From NCBI GenBank assembly GCA_002401955.1, contig NVUQ01000002.1:62001-126000 (forward strand): DNA of 64,000 nucleotides, written 5' to 3'. Positions within the stretch are counted from its first letter, which is position 1. Every line of letters begins with the position of its first letter. Below are positions 1 to 7,339 of this stretch, in pieces. This DNA comes from Flavobacteriales bacterium (GTDB lineage: Bacteria; Bacteroidota; Bacteroidia; Flavobacteriales_E; Vicingaceae). Below the pieces are notes generated by a model that was given only the letters and a program-made list of their open reading frames with translations, did no database searches and had not been told where the DNA came from. The translations under genes were made by a program, and so were the position numbers.

Positions 1-1
1 T

Positions 2-61
2 GATAATGGAAAACCAGCTACATCACCAAATTATAAATATGTAATTAATTCCGATGATTAA
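2..61 (+). CDS. C-terminal end of an unidentified ORF (partial)
   Basis: Frame 2 is open from the window edge to a TAA at 59-61 and gives 19 residues ending in NSDD. The stop codon touches the first stem-loop repeat, much as the recombinase stop at 1147-1149 lies inside the next element. It could be the tail of a real gene lying left of the window or a chance frame. The function cannot be told from so few residues. Confidence 0.35.
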   Translation, partial: DNGKPATSPNYKYVINSDD

Positions 62-240
62 CTTGGACATTAGCTTAGACATAGTGTCTAAGCTAAGTTT
101 AAAAATGAGTGTATATTCTTCAGCTTAGACACTAACTTAGACCCTATGTCCAAGTTAAGTTGAAAAATGAGTGTGTATTCTTCAGCTTAGACACTAACTT
201 GGACACTATGTCCAAGCTAAGTTGTAAAAAGAGTATGATT
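62..240. repeat. three tandem 62-bp stem-loop repeats upstream of the recombinase
   Basis: Copies start at 62, 124 and 186; the third is cut short near 240. Each unit has a direct half-site (CTTRGACA), a four-base spacer, a second copy of the half-site, a short loop and the inverted half-site TGTCYAAG, then an AT-rich tail. In copy 1 the hairpin AGCTTAGACA/TGTCTAAGCT (72-81 with 85-94) is perfect. In copies 2 and 3 the arms have changed (CTTAGAC or CTTGGAC with GTCCAAG) but still pair, using G-T or one mismatch. The block lies between an ORF end and the tyrosine recombinase start, so it may be a recombination or regulatory site for that enzyme; this is inference. Confidence 0.85.
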
Positions 241-321
241 TAATAAGAAAATAAATAACCAAAATAACATGAAAAAAAAGCAAGAGCGTACATAGGTAAA
301 GACGCTAATACAATTGAAAGT

Positions 322-1149
322 ATGCATAAGCATCTTTCTTATCGTAATTACAGTAAATACACTGTAAGAAACTATGTAAAAGAGATCAATCATCTTTGCT
401 GCTTTTACCAATGTAGCCCGAAAACTATTAGTGAAGAGCAAATACAGAATTACCTTTATCATCTTGTTAAAACAAAGGCGTTTGGACCAAATAAGATAAC
501 ACTTGCAATGGCAAGTTTCACTTACTTTTATCATAACATCGTTGGAGCACCCGAAAAAGTAAAACAATTAAGAAGCCCAAGAATTCCAGATAGAGTACCA
601 TTTATCCTTGCACCACAACAAGTTTATCAATTTATTGAATCGCTTACGAAGTATAGAGATAAGATAATAATCCAGTTGCTATATTCTACAGGGATTAGAG
701 TGGGGGAGTGCGTAAATTTAAAAAGACAAGACTTAAACACAGACAGGATGGTAATAAGAATTGTTAAAGGTAAAGGACAAAAAGATCGTTATGTTCCGTT
801 GAGTCCAATGATGTTAGAACAATTGGAGCTGTATTACACAGCGTATAATCCTGAAGATTATATTTTCACTGGTAGAAAAAAAGGAGAACCAATTTGCAGA
901 GCTACAGTTAATCGTATTATTAGAAATGCTAACTATGTACTAGAAACAAAAGAAACGATAACACCACATACGTTTAGACATTCCTTTGCAACCATGTTAA
1001 CAGAAGAAGGCGAAAGCCTCTATAAAATACAACAGATCTTAGGGCATAAAAGTATTTTATCAACAACACGTTATATCAAAGCTGCCAAAACTGAATTGAA
1101 ATCTTGTGTAAATCCATTAGATAAGGTTTATGAGGATAATTCTATTTAA
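322..1149 (+). CDS. tyrosine-type site-specific recombinase (XerC/D-like)
   Basis: This 275-residue protein has an N-terminal SAM-like core-binding domain (about 5-85) and a C-terminal catalytic domain (about 90-265). The catalytic set is complete: Arg126 (STGIRVGE), Lys149 or Lys151 (KGKGQ), His216 and Arg219 (HTFRH), His242 (LGHKS) and the nucleophile Tyr251. It lacks the extra segment that marks integron IntI enzymes. It most resembles the short recombinases that accompany IS91-type elements in Bacteroidota, but no IS91 transposase is visible here. ATG 322 is the first usable start in frame and places the SAM-like domain normally. Stem-loop repeats lie just upstream, and the stop codon falls inside the left terminal repeat of the structured element. 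Confidence 0.9.
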   Translation: MHKHLSYRNYSKYTVRNYVKEINHLCCFYQCSPKTISEEQIQNYLYHLVKTKAFGPNKITLAMASFTYFYHNIVGAPEKVKQLRSPRIPDRVPFILAPQQVYQFIESLTKYRDKIIIQLLYSTGIRVGECVNLKRQDLNTDRMVIRIVKGKGQKDRYVPLSPMMLEQLELYYTAYNPEDYIFTGRKKGEPICRATVNRIIRNANYVLETKETITPHTFRHSFATMLTEEGESLYKIQQILGHKSILSTTRYIKAAKTELKSCVNPLDKVYEDNSI

Positions 1150-1197
1150 CATAATAATAAAGGTGTTGTGCGTAAGCCCGAAAGAAATGCGGGCCAG

Positions 1198-1215
1198 TCC
1201 CGATAGCTATCGGGA
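1198..1215. repeat. 18-bp perfect palindrome, first copy
   Basis: TCCCGATAGCTATCGGGA is its own reverse complement. It sits in element copy A where copy B has an unrelated short stretch. The same palindrome recurs at 1721-1738, so it behaves as a small dispersed repeat that entered copy A. Confidence 0.85.
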
Positions 1216-1720
1216 GATGTGAATGTACAAATGCGTAAAAACAAATAAAAGGGGCTTGTCCTTTTGTTTGCGGAGCAAACAATTACTTTAGTATTGTTTT
1301 AGCATTTATCAGAGCGCGTGGATAGCATATCTTGAGGCTTTACACAAGGCTCGCTCAAATATCCACTGGATATTTGCCGTAGTTATTTTGCATCAAGGCA
1401 AAAAGAACTAATGAACAAAGCCAGTTTACGTAGTATAGAAAAATACAAGTTAAAGCCTTATTAAGGCAAACGTATTTTTTCGTATACAAGTAAACTACAA
1501 TCATAAAATTTTTTGAGCGCTGGAAAAAGAATTAATTTTTAAAGATGTTGAGCCTTGAGCGGCAATTTTATACTTCGGTTCGTTCCTCACTCAGCACAGG
1601 CGCCATTCCTAATTATAAGGACAAAATGATAAACCTTATAAAAAACAAAGTTCCTGAGAATCGCGTATTTTAAAATTTATGTACGATTGTACATTATACG
1701 AGAATTTTAAGAAGCGTTGG

Positions 1721-1738
1721 TCCCGATAGCTATCGGGA
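1721..1738. repeat. 18-bp perfect palindrome, second copy
   Basis: This is the same palindrome as at 1198-1215, again at a place where copy B of the element lacks it. Finding it twice in one copy of an otherwise shared element suggests insertion or gene-conversion-like spread rather than ancestry. Confidence 0.85.
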
Positions 1739-1920
1739 GTGCGATCTATTTACTTTGCTGCCAAAGAGCAAAGCAAACGAGGCACGAGTGCAGACATAAT
1801 AAACATTATAAGATCTAAACGACTACAAACGATTATATGCTGTAAAGCTGCAATATATGCTATAATACCTTTAAATAACAAAACTATCGTTTTGTCTTAT
1901 AATGTATTGCATTATGTTAC

Positions 1921-2320
1921 TTTGCTTTGGACTTTAAGAATTTATTCTTAAAGGACGGAAAGAAAATTTTATTTAATCAAAAGGCGTAAGTGTTGGAAGT
2001 TTGCGCTTCACTTCAAGCAAACTTTACAACTCTTACAATACCGCTTAAGTAAAGCGATAAATAGGTAAAGTGTAAACACTACAAAAAAGTATAAGAGGTG
2101 TTGTAGCTTTACTTATTTAGATGCTGCGTGAGGGATAGAAGCAAATTACCGTGTAATGCGTATAGCCCGACCTTTAGGACACGCCCTAATAAAATAACTT
2201 TGCCTTAAAATACAACTTACATCATCTCACTTTAGAATATTAATTCTTAAATTGCTGGGCTTATAAAACAACTTACTACATTTAGTAGGGCTCAGAATTA
2301 ACAGTGTTAAAATAGAATAG
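1921..2320. other. hairpin-rich non-coding stretch between element A and the OLD gene
   Basis: I see no credible gene here. The stretch holds a perfect hairpin CTTTAAGAAT/ATTCTTAAAG (1932-1941 with 1944-1953), an AAGTTTGC/GCAAACTT pair near 2010-2035 and a TACTA/TAGTA pair near 2275-2288. It also has a GAGGGATAGAAGC...GCCCGACCTTTAGGACACGCC block (about 2130-2190) that resembles non-coding repeats I associate with Flavobacteria. Copy B has no counterpart of this stretch. It is probably more mobile-element debris. Confidence 0.5.
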
Positions 2321-4120
2321 ATGAAATTAGTAGATATTGAAATAGAAGACTACAAGTCTATTAAAAAATTAGATTGGAAATTATCTAATGGTTTGACCTG
2401 TCTAGTTGGACAAAATGAAAGTGGGAAATCTAATATAATCGAAATTTTAGACTATTTAAAATTTGCAAATTTAGATGAATTATCTACAGAAATTCACACA
2501 AATAGGTCAAGTGATAGGTATGTTGAGCAAGAGCTGCCTTTTATTAAATTAAAGTTCAATTTAAATAATGTAAGTAGAAAACTTTTAAGGGAACAACTTG
2601 ATCCTTATAACGCAGATAAAGATGTTCTTAATGAAATTAAGGACCTCACTCATTTTACAATACAGACAACACCCAACGAAAAATTAGATGAAAAAATTTA
2701 TTTTGAAGATAAAACTCATTCTTATGGCATAGATTATTTTGTGCCAAACGCAGGTCACTTGCCTGCGGCCCTTGAAATAATTGAAAACATCCAAACAAAA
2801 GTTGTGAAATTAGAAGAAGACTATATTGATCAATTTGAATTAACATTAGATCAATTAATTGCTAATTCAGTACCTGATTCTGGATTGGTTAAACTTATGA
2901 AATTAGCAGGTGTATCTGATTTCACTAAGCTTAGTAAGGATCCTAAACGATTAGCTATATATTTAAAAAGAATTAGTAAAAATCTAAACACGAAATTTAC
3001 TAGAAAGTATTACTCACAAGATGATAGTGTCCAGCTTAATGTTGTGCATCATTCAGGAAAAGTTTCATTAGAAATTTTTGATAATACTGATACAGAGTAT
3101 GATATTCACGAAAGAAGCGATGGATTTAAATACTTTTTCGGACTACTGATTGAAGTAGCATCATTGAGTAACGATTCTTCAGATATAATCTTTTTACTAG
3201 ATGAACCAGGAAGTAAATTACATCCTAGTGGACAAAGAGATCTACTTAAGTATTTAGAAGAATTATCTGAAAAATTCAGAGTAATTTATACAACTCATTC
3301 ACCTTTTTTGATAAATCGTTTATATCCTAACCGAGTCAAAGTAATTGAGAGGAGTAAAGCACAAGGCACAACTTTTAAACACAAAGGTTTTTCAAAAAAC
3401 TGGCATCCTATGAGAAGTGCTTTGGGGCTTAACCTAAGTGATAGTTTTTATTATAGTGAGAAGGCGTTAATTGTTGAAGGACCTGAAGATATTATATATT
3501 TGGGTTCACTTATTAATTTATTTAATGATAAAGAAGAGATAAAAGTTAATACTGATATTTTCTCCTTTATTGATGCAGGTGGCGAAGGAAACTTACCTGC
3601 AATGATACAGATCATGATCGAAGAGGAAAGACCTATAATGGTCTTAATGGATTCTGACTCAGAAAAAACCTACAATAAAATTGAAAAGAAAAGGAAAACA
3701 CTTAAGAGCGGCCAACTAGTTCTTAATCAAATAAATGATTTTAAAAACGATAGTATTTCTATAGAAGACTTATTACCCAAAGATTTATTAAAAAAAGCAA
3801 TTAATGCTTATGCTAAAGAATTAGTTGAAGATCATAGTCTTATCTTAGTCGAAGGAAAAAGCAGTGAATTAAAAGGAAAATTATCTGAAAATTCCGTTTA
3901 TAAGAATAGTATTGCACCTTTTATTAAAGATAATTTCACTAATCCTTCTAAAGAAAAAAGTGATTGGGAAAAAGAAAAAGTTCCAATCTCCAAAGTTGGT
4001 ATTGCTAGGCATTTTGAAAAAGAACTTTTCAAAGAGGATTATTTAGTATTGAAAACAGACCTGGTAAATTGTTTGAAGTTAGTGAAAACTGTAATTCAAA
4101 AGTTAAAGCTAAAAGATTAA
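2321..4120 (+). CDS. OLD-family ATP-dependent nuclease (AAA ATPase plus TOPRIM)
   Basis: This 599-residue protein has an SMC/RecF-like ATPase domain and a C-terminal TOPRIM nuclease domain. The Walker A loop is GQNESGKSN (30-38). Walker B is FLLDEPG (291-297), and an H-loop His lies in YTTHSPF (about 326). The TOPRIM part shows the acidic LIVEGPED (Glu386), a glycine-rich AGGEGN (419-424) and DSDS (Asp444, Asp446). This order matches class 1 OLD proteins. The next gene is a Crp-type regulator rather than a UvrD-like helicase, so it is not a Gabija pair. OLD proteins act against phage in known cases; defence is inferred here from family and from the element-bounded setting. The 3' end stops 14 bp before the next start. 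Confidence 0.9.
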   Translation: MKLVDIEIEDYKSIKKLDWKLSNGLTCLVGQNESGKSNIIEILDYLKFANLDELSTEIHTNRSSDRYVEQELPFIKLKFNLNNVSRKLLREQLDPYNADKDVLNEIKDLTHFTIQTTPNEKLDEKIYFEDKTHSYGIDYFVPNAGHLPAALEIIENIQTKVVKLEEDYIDQFELTLDQLIANSVPDSGLVKLMKLAGVSDFTKLSKDPKRLAIYLKRISKNLNTKFTRKYYSQDDSVQLNVVHHSGKVSLEIFDNTDTEYDIHERSDGFKYFFGLLIEVASLSNDSSDIIFLLDEPGSKLHPSGQRDLLKYLEELSEKFRVIYTTHSPFLINRLYPNRVKVIERSKAQGTTFKHKGFSKNWHPMRSALGLNLSDSFYYSEKALIVEGPEDIIYLGSLINLFNDKEEIKVNTDIFSFIDAGGEGNLPAMIQIMIEEERPIMVLMDSDSEKTYNKIEKKRKTLKSGQLVLNQINDFKNDSISIEDLLPKDLLKKAINAYAKELVEDHSLILVEGKSSELKGKLSENSVYKNSIAPFIKDNFTNPSKEKSDWEKEKVPISKVGIARHFEKELFKEDYLVLKTDLVNCLKLVKTVIQKLKLKD

Positions 4121-4134
4121 TAAAAGAGGCAGAG

Positions 4135-4716
4135 ATGTACCAAAAATTAAGAACATCATTCGAGCAATACACAAAGCTTACAGATGAAGAATTTGATTCG
4201 ATCAAAAATGAAATGACATTAAAGTCCTTTAACAAAGGAGATTACTTTGTAAAGAGTGGTCAATTATGTAAGCACATAGGCTTTTTAGTTAACGGTATTT
4301 CAAGAGTTTACTATTTGGAAGACGGAAAAGAAATTACCTCATATTTTAATTATCAGGATAGAAACCCTTTAGTTTCTTCATTTGTTAGCTTTTTAACCAA
4401 TGAACCATCTTATGAAAACATTCATATTATTGAGGATGCAGAAATGCTCATTATATCAAAAGAAAGCTTAGATAAGCTCTATGAGAGTAGCAACAATATT
4501 CAAAAATTAGGAAGGTTGATGGCTGAACATAACTATGTTCTTTCAATGGAAAGGATATATTCTTTACAACATCAAAGTGCACAGCAACGCTATGAACTAC
4601 TTCTTAAAACTTATCCGAATTTACTAAATACAATTCCTCACCATTATATTGCTTCTTATCTTGGGGTTACTCCAGAATCGATGAGTAGAATAAGAAAAAG
4701 CATAGCAGGTAGTTAA
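4135..4716 (+). CDS. Crp/Fnr-family transcriptional regulator
   Basis: The protein has 193 residues from ATG 4135. A longer frame opens at 4069, but it would overlap the OLD gene and adds residues unlike the family. An N-terminal cyclic-nucleotide-binding-like beta barrel (about 10-120) includes the segment NKGDYFVKSG. A C-terminal helix-turn-helix ends in YLGVTPESMSRIRK, the form usual in short Bacteroidota Crp-like regulators. The purine-rich AGAGGCAGAG just upstream may serve as a ribosome site. It follows the OLD gene by 14 bp and so could be co-transcribed with it. The ligand is unknown. Confidence 0.88.
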   Translation: MYQKLRTSFEQYTKLTDEEFDSIKNEMTLKSFNKGDYFVKSGQLCKHIGFLVNGISRVYYLEDGKEITSYFNYQDRNPLVSSFVSFLTNEPSYENIHIIEDAEMLIISKESLDKLYESSNNIQKLGRLMAEHNYVLSMERIYSLQHQSAQQRYELLLKTYPNLLNTIPHHYIASYLGVTPESMSRIRKSIAGS

Positions 4717-4784
4717 TCTTACCATACATCAATGCACACCATTAAATAGACCCATACATTTGTTTGTATAATTAATACAGGCAA

Positions 4785-5417
4785 ATGGTAGATACATATT
4801 TAAATAAAGAGTGGTTTAACCTTAGCTCAAAGTATTGTGACTATCATAAGTCAGAATGCATCTTAAATGAGCTTAAACTAGCCTATAATAACCACAAAAG
4901 AAGTTATCATAACCTAACGCATATTGAAAACATGCTCGTTCTGGCGGATAAAGAAAAACAGCATTTAATTGATTATGATGCCATAAGGTTTGCTATTTGG
5001 TTTCATGATGCTGTTTACCGAGTTACTAATTCTAATAACGAGGTAAAAAGTGCAGAAATGGCTCGTTGTACTTTAATAGAAATGGGGGTACCTACCGAAA
5101 CTAGAAAAATAACAATTCAGTTGATATTGGCTAGTTCAAATCACACATCAAAAGAGGAGGGAAGTAACTATGATTTTAACTTCTTCTTAGATGCAGATTT
5201 ATGGATTTTAGGACAACCATGGAATGACTATACCACATACGCCAAAAACATTAGAAAAGAATATTCCATTTACCCTAACACCATTTACAACAAAGGAAGA
5301 AAGAAGGTTTTAAATAGCTACTTACAAAGATCAATAATATACAAAACGAATTGGTTTAGGAAGAATTATGAACAACAAGCAAGAAAAAATATAACCAAAG
5401 AAATAGAACAATTATAA
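4785..5417 (+). CDS. predicted metal-dependent HD-superfamily phosphohydrolase
   Basis: The 210-residue protein carries YHNLTHIENML (His42, His46) and FAIWFHDAVY (His74, Asp75), the metal-binding signature of the small HD family often labelled predicted metal-dependent phosphohydrolase. A later acidic stretch (FFLDADLWILG) supplies a further conserved Asp. It starts 68 bp after the Crp-type gene and is followed 8 bp later by an unknown gene, which suggests one transcript. The substrate is not known for this family, so no specific reaction can be assigned. Confidence 0.82.
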   Translation: MVDTYLNKEWFNLSSKYCDYHKSECILNELKLAYNNHKRSYHNLTHIENMLVLADKEKQHLIDYDAIRFAIWFHDAVYRVTNSNNEVKSAEMARCTLIEMGVPTETRKITIQLILASSNHTSKEEGSNYDFNFFLDADLWILGQPWNDYTTYAKNIRKEYSIYPNTIYNKGRKKVLNSYLQRSIIYKTNWFRKNYEQQARKNITKEIEQL

Positions 5418-5425
5418 GGTGTAAA

Positions 5426-6037
5426 ATGAACAACTGGACTGAATATATAGAAAGCCTATTTATCAATATAGAATTTGACGATGTGCAGGTAACCGAAACA
5501 GATTTTTACCATTACACAATCTTTAGGAAAAATGGTACATACATTTCATTTGATCTCATAGAAGATCAAATGAAAATTAGGAAAGTAGAATGTGGTAAAT
5601 ATTCAGTTCTCAGCGATAACCATTCAGATTACGAAATAAGCAGTGTAAAAGGAGTGTTTAATAAAACAAAACCACATTATATCGATTACCTGCAAACTTC
5701 ATGGGATGGTGAATGTGGGAATAACTATGAACTCGACTTTGGCACCGAAAACAAAACTATATTAAATCATTTTTTACAAATCCCTATACATATTGGATGG
5801 ATAGAGGAATATTACAAGTACAGAGATGATTATTATAAAATTGAACTAAAGGTTAATGTTCCTTGCGATTACCTAAAATACAAAATTATTCTATTGCATT
5901 TTGTTGAGCAGGATATACCGCTTTTAGGGGATAGAACGAATAGACTAATTAGAGCATGGTTTGCGGATCTGAAGATTAATTCTAACAATAGAAAAATTGA
6001 AAAAGAAATAGTAGAAGCTATAGAGTCATTAAGATAA
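5426..6037 (+). CDS. hypothetical protein, 203 residues
   Basis: I do not recognise this protein. It is soluble, with no signal peptide or membrane segment, and rich in aromatic and charged residues. A short AAGGTGTAAA precedes ATG 5426, and the gap from the HD gene is 8 bp, so it is probably co-transcribed. The next gene begins 27 bp downstream. Small soluble orphans beside defence-like genes in an element-bounded island may be immunity or accessory proteins, but nothing in the residues shows this. Confidence 0.7.
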   Translation: MNNWTEYIESLFINIEFDDVQVTETDFYHYTIFRKNGTYISFDLIEDQMKIRKVECGKYSVLSDNHSDYEISSVKGVFNKTKPHYIDYLQTSWDGECGNNYELDFGTENKTILNHFLQIPIHIGWIEEYYKYRDDYYKIELKVNVPCDYLKYKIILLHFVEQDIPLLGDRTNRLIRAWFADLKINSNNRKIEKEIVEAIESLR

Positions 6038-6064
6038 AATAATACGAACTAAAACAATTATAAA

Positions 6065-6424
6065 ATGGGACTATTCGATAAATTATTCAAGAAAACAGAA
6101 CAACCTGAAGATCGTTTTAAAGTAACTATTAACGATGAATTCATTATGGTTGAACATCCACAACGAAAAACAGAAAAAGTAATATGGAAAAATATAACTG
6201 AAATTAGAATAATAACCACTGACGAAGGCCCTTGGATGCCTGATGTATGGTTGGCTCTATTCGGAAAAGAAGAAGGTGATGGTTGCCTAATACCGCAAGG
6301 GGCTGAAGGATGGGAACAAGTTTATAATATAGTATCAGAATATGAAGGGTTTGATTTTGAGCAATTTATTAATTCAATGGGATGTGCTGAAAACGAACAA
6401 TTCCTTGTATGGAGAAAAGAATGA
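6065..6424 (+). CDS. small hypothetical protein, 119 residues (possible PH-like fold)
   Basis: It begins MGLFDKLF, followed by a predicted beta-rich region with conserved-looking blocks: WKNITEIRI, TDEGPWMPDVW, CLIPQGAEGW and YEGFDFEQF. Proteins with similar blocks occur widely in Bacteroidota as uncharacterised stand-alone genes. There is no signal peptide. It sits at the end of the plus-strand run 2321-6424 and is convergent with the VanW-like gene. A role as an immunity-type protein is possible but unproven. Confidence 0.7.
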   Translation: MGLFDKLFKKTEQPEDRFKVTINDEFIMVEHPQRKTEKVIWKNITEIRIITTDEGPWMPDVWLALFGKEEGDGCLIPQGAEGWEQVYNIVSEYEGFDFEQFINSMGCAENEQFLVWRKE

Positions 6425-6474
6425 GACTTAAATATCAAAGTGAATTCCATTTTTTGCTAACTTAATTAGCAATG

Positions 6475-7329
6475 TTACGGATTAATAGGCTCTGAAAGTA
6501 ACGGTTCATACATCATTATAGCATGATTTTCTGTTACTAATTCTTCTTTAACTTCTTTCCCTGATATTTTATCAGATACTTTCCTTTTGATACGATTATG
6601 GCGAGTATATCCACCCCAAGGAGCGTGATGAATTAAATGATCAGATTCGAATACTTCATATTGATGCCTATTTTCTTTTTTTGAATTGAACTCTCCATTC
6701 AAGTATGTGTCAGACAGCCAAAGGTTCAATTGGAAGTCACTATCAGTTTCATTTTTAAATTGAAGATCTATATAATTAAATGAGATTGTAGCACCACTAC
6801 CAAATGGTAATGTTCGGTTTGTATCAGGAAAAACATCAAAACTATGTCTCCATCTTTCCTTCACTGTAAGAGGTGTATGCAATAGCATCCAATAAATTAA
6901 ATTACCAAGTTGACATAACCCACCACCATAACCAGATTTTACTTGGCCACTTTCGAGTACCATTCCTTTTTTGTAACCGTTTCTTTTTGATGGATTACCA
7001 ATAAGTTTCCATAAAGAAAATGTTTCTCCAGGTTTAATGACAATCCCATCTATATTACTAATGGCCATTTTCAGGTTATGAATCTTATCGTACTGAAGAA
7101 CCATGTCAACATCTTTAAGTTGTCTAAGAAGTATTGATTCATGACTAAAAAAATGGAAAGGAAGTTTTTGTTTTGACCTATAGCTAGAATAGGTCTCTTT
7201 TCCAGATAATTGGAGAATAGTACGCTTTGTGATGTAAAATCTTTTCCCAAGATAACGTCTCAATTTACTTCTTTTCTTTGGTTTTGATATGTTTCTTGGA
7301 GAGATTATAATTTTGTAGATTTGTTTCAA
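6475..7329 (-). CDS. VanW-family protein
   Basis: The core matches the VanW family closely: KPGETFSLWKLIGNP, SGYGGGLCQLGNLIYW, ERWRHSFDVFPD and LPFGSGATISFNY. VanW occurs in some vancomycin-resistance clusters and in many unrelated genomes; its biochemical role is unknown. The start is uncertain. The frame remains open to 7461, with ATGs at 7461 and 7386, but both lie inside the divergent lipoprotein gene beginning at 7340. A TTG at 7329 gives 284 residues, the usual family length, and avoids overlap. Its promoter would then lie inside the neighbouring gene. A VanX-like dipeptidase is encoded nearby on the other strand. Confidence 0.82.
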   Translation of the reverse strand: MKQIYKIIISPRNISKPKKRSKLRRYLGKRFYITKRTILQLSGKETYSSYRSKQKLPFHFFSHESILLRQLKDVDMVLQYDKIHNLKMAISNIDGIVIKPGETFSLWKLIGNPSKRNGYKKGMVLESGQVKSGYGGGLCQLGNLIYWMLLHTPLTVKERWRHSFDVFPDTNRTLPFGSGATISFNYIDLQFKNETDSDFQLNLWLSDTYLNGEFNSKKENRHQYEVFESDHLIHHAPWGGYTRHNRIKRKVSDKISGKEVKEELVTENHAIMMYEPLLSEPINP

Positions 7330-7339
7330 ATGTAAAACT

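Larger units (their letters stand above)
1142..1920 (+). mobile_element. structured non-coding element, copy A (degenerate right end)
   Basis: This sequence aligns along its length with 10974-11756. Its left end CTATTTAACATAATA (1142-1156) is identical to the left end of copy B. Its right end has decayed and only ATTATGTTA (1911-1919) matches. No convincing coding frame runs through it. It is rich in hairpins, for example TTGTTTGC/GCAAACAA (1264-1271 with 1275-1282), CAAATATCC/GGATATTTG (1356-1364 with 1368-1376), a TTATAAGG/CCTTATAA pair and an ACAAAAC/GTTTTGT pair. Several arms differ from copy B yet still pair. It may be a MITE-like element, a large structured RNA or a recombination substrate; the sequence alone does not decide. 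Confidence 0.8.

Noticed and set aside
62-240. CRISPR array
   Set aside because: The repeats are directly adjacent with no unique spacers, and no cas gene is in the window.
322-1149. Integron integrase (IntI)
   Set aside because: The IntI-specific extra segment before the HxxR block is missing and the upstream repeats do not show the GTTRRRY core. It is called an ordinary XerC/D-like recombinase, with integron likeness kept only as a hypothesis.
1739-1951. Small plus-strand frame of 70 codons inside element A
   Set aside because: It crosses the element's conserved hairpins, is not conserved in copy B and has no ribosome site.
4069-4134. Longer N-terminus for the Crp-type regulator
   Set aside because: It would overlap the end of the OLD gene by 52 bp and adds residues unlike the family. 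ATG 4135 follows a purine-rich site.
2321-4716. Gabija-type defence pair
   Set aside because: Gabija needs a UvrD-like helicase partner; the downstream gene is a Crp-type regulator.
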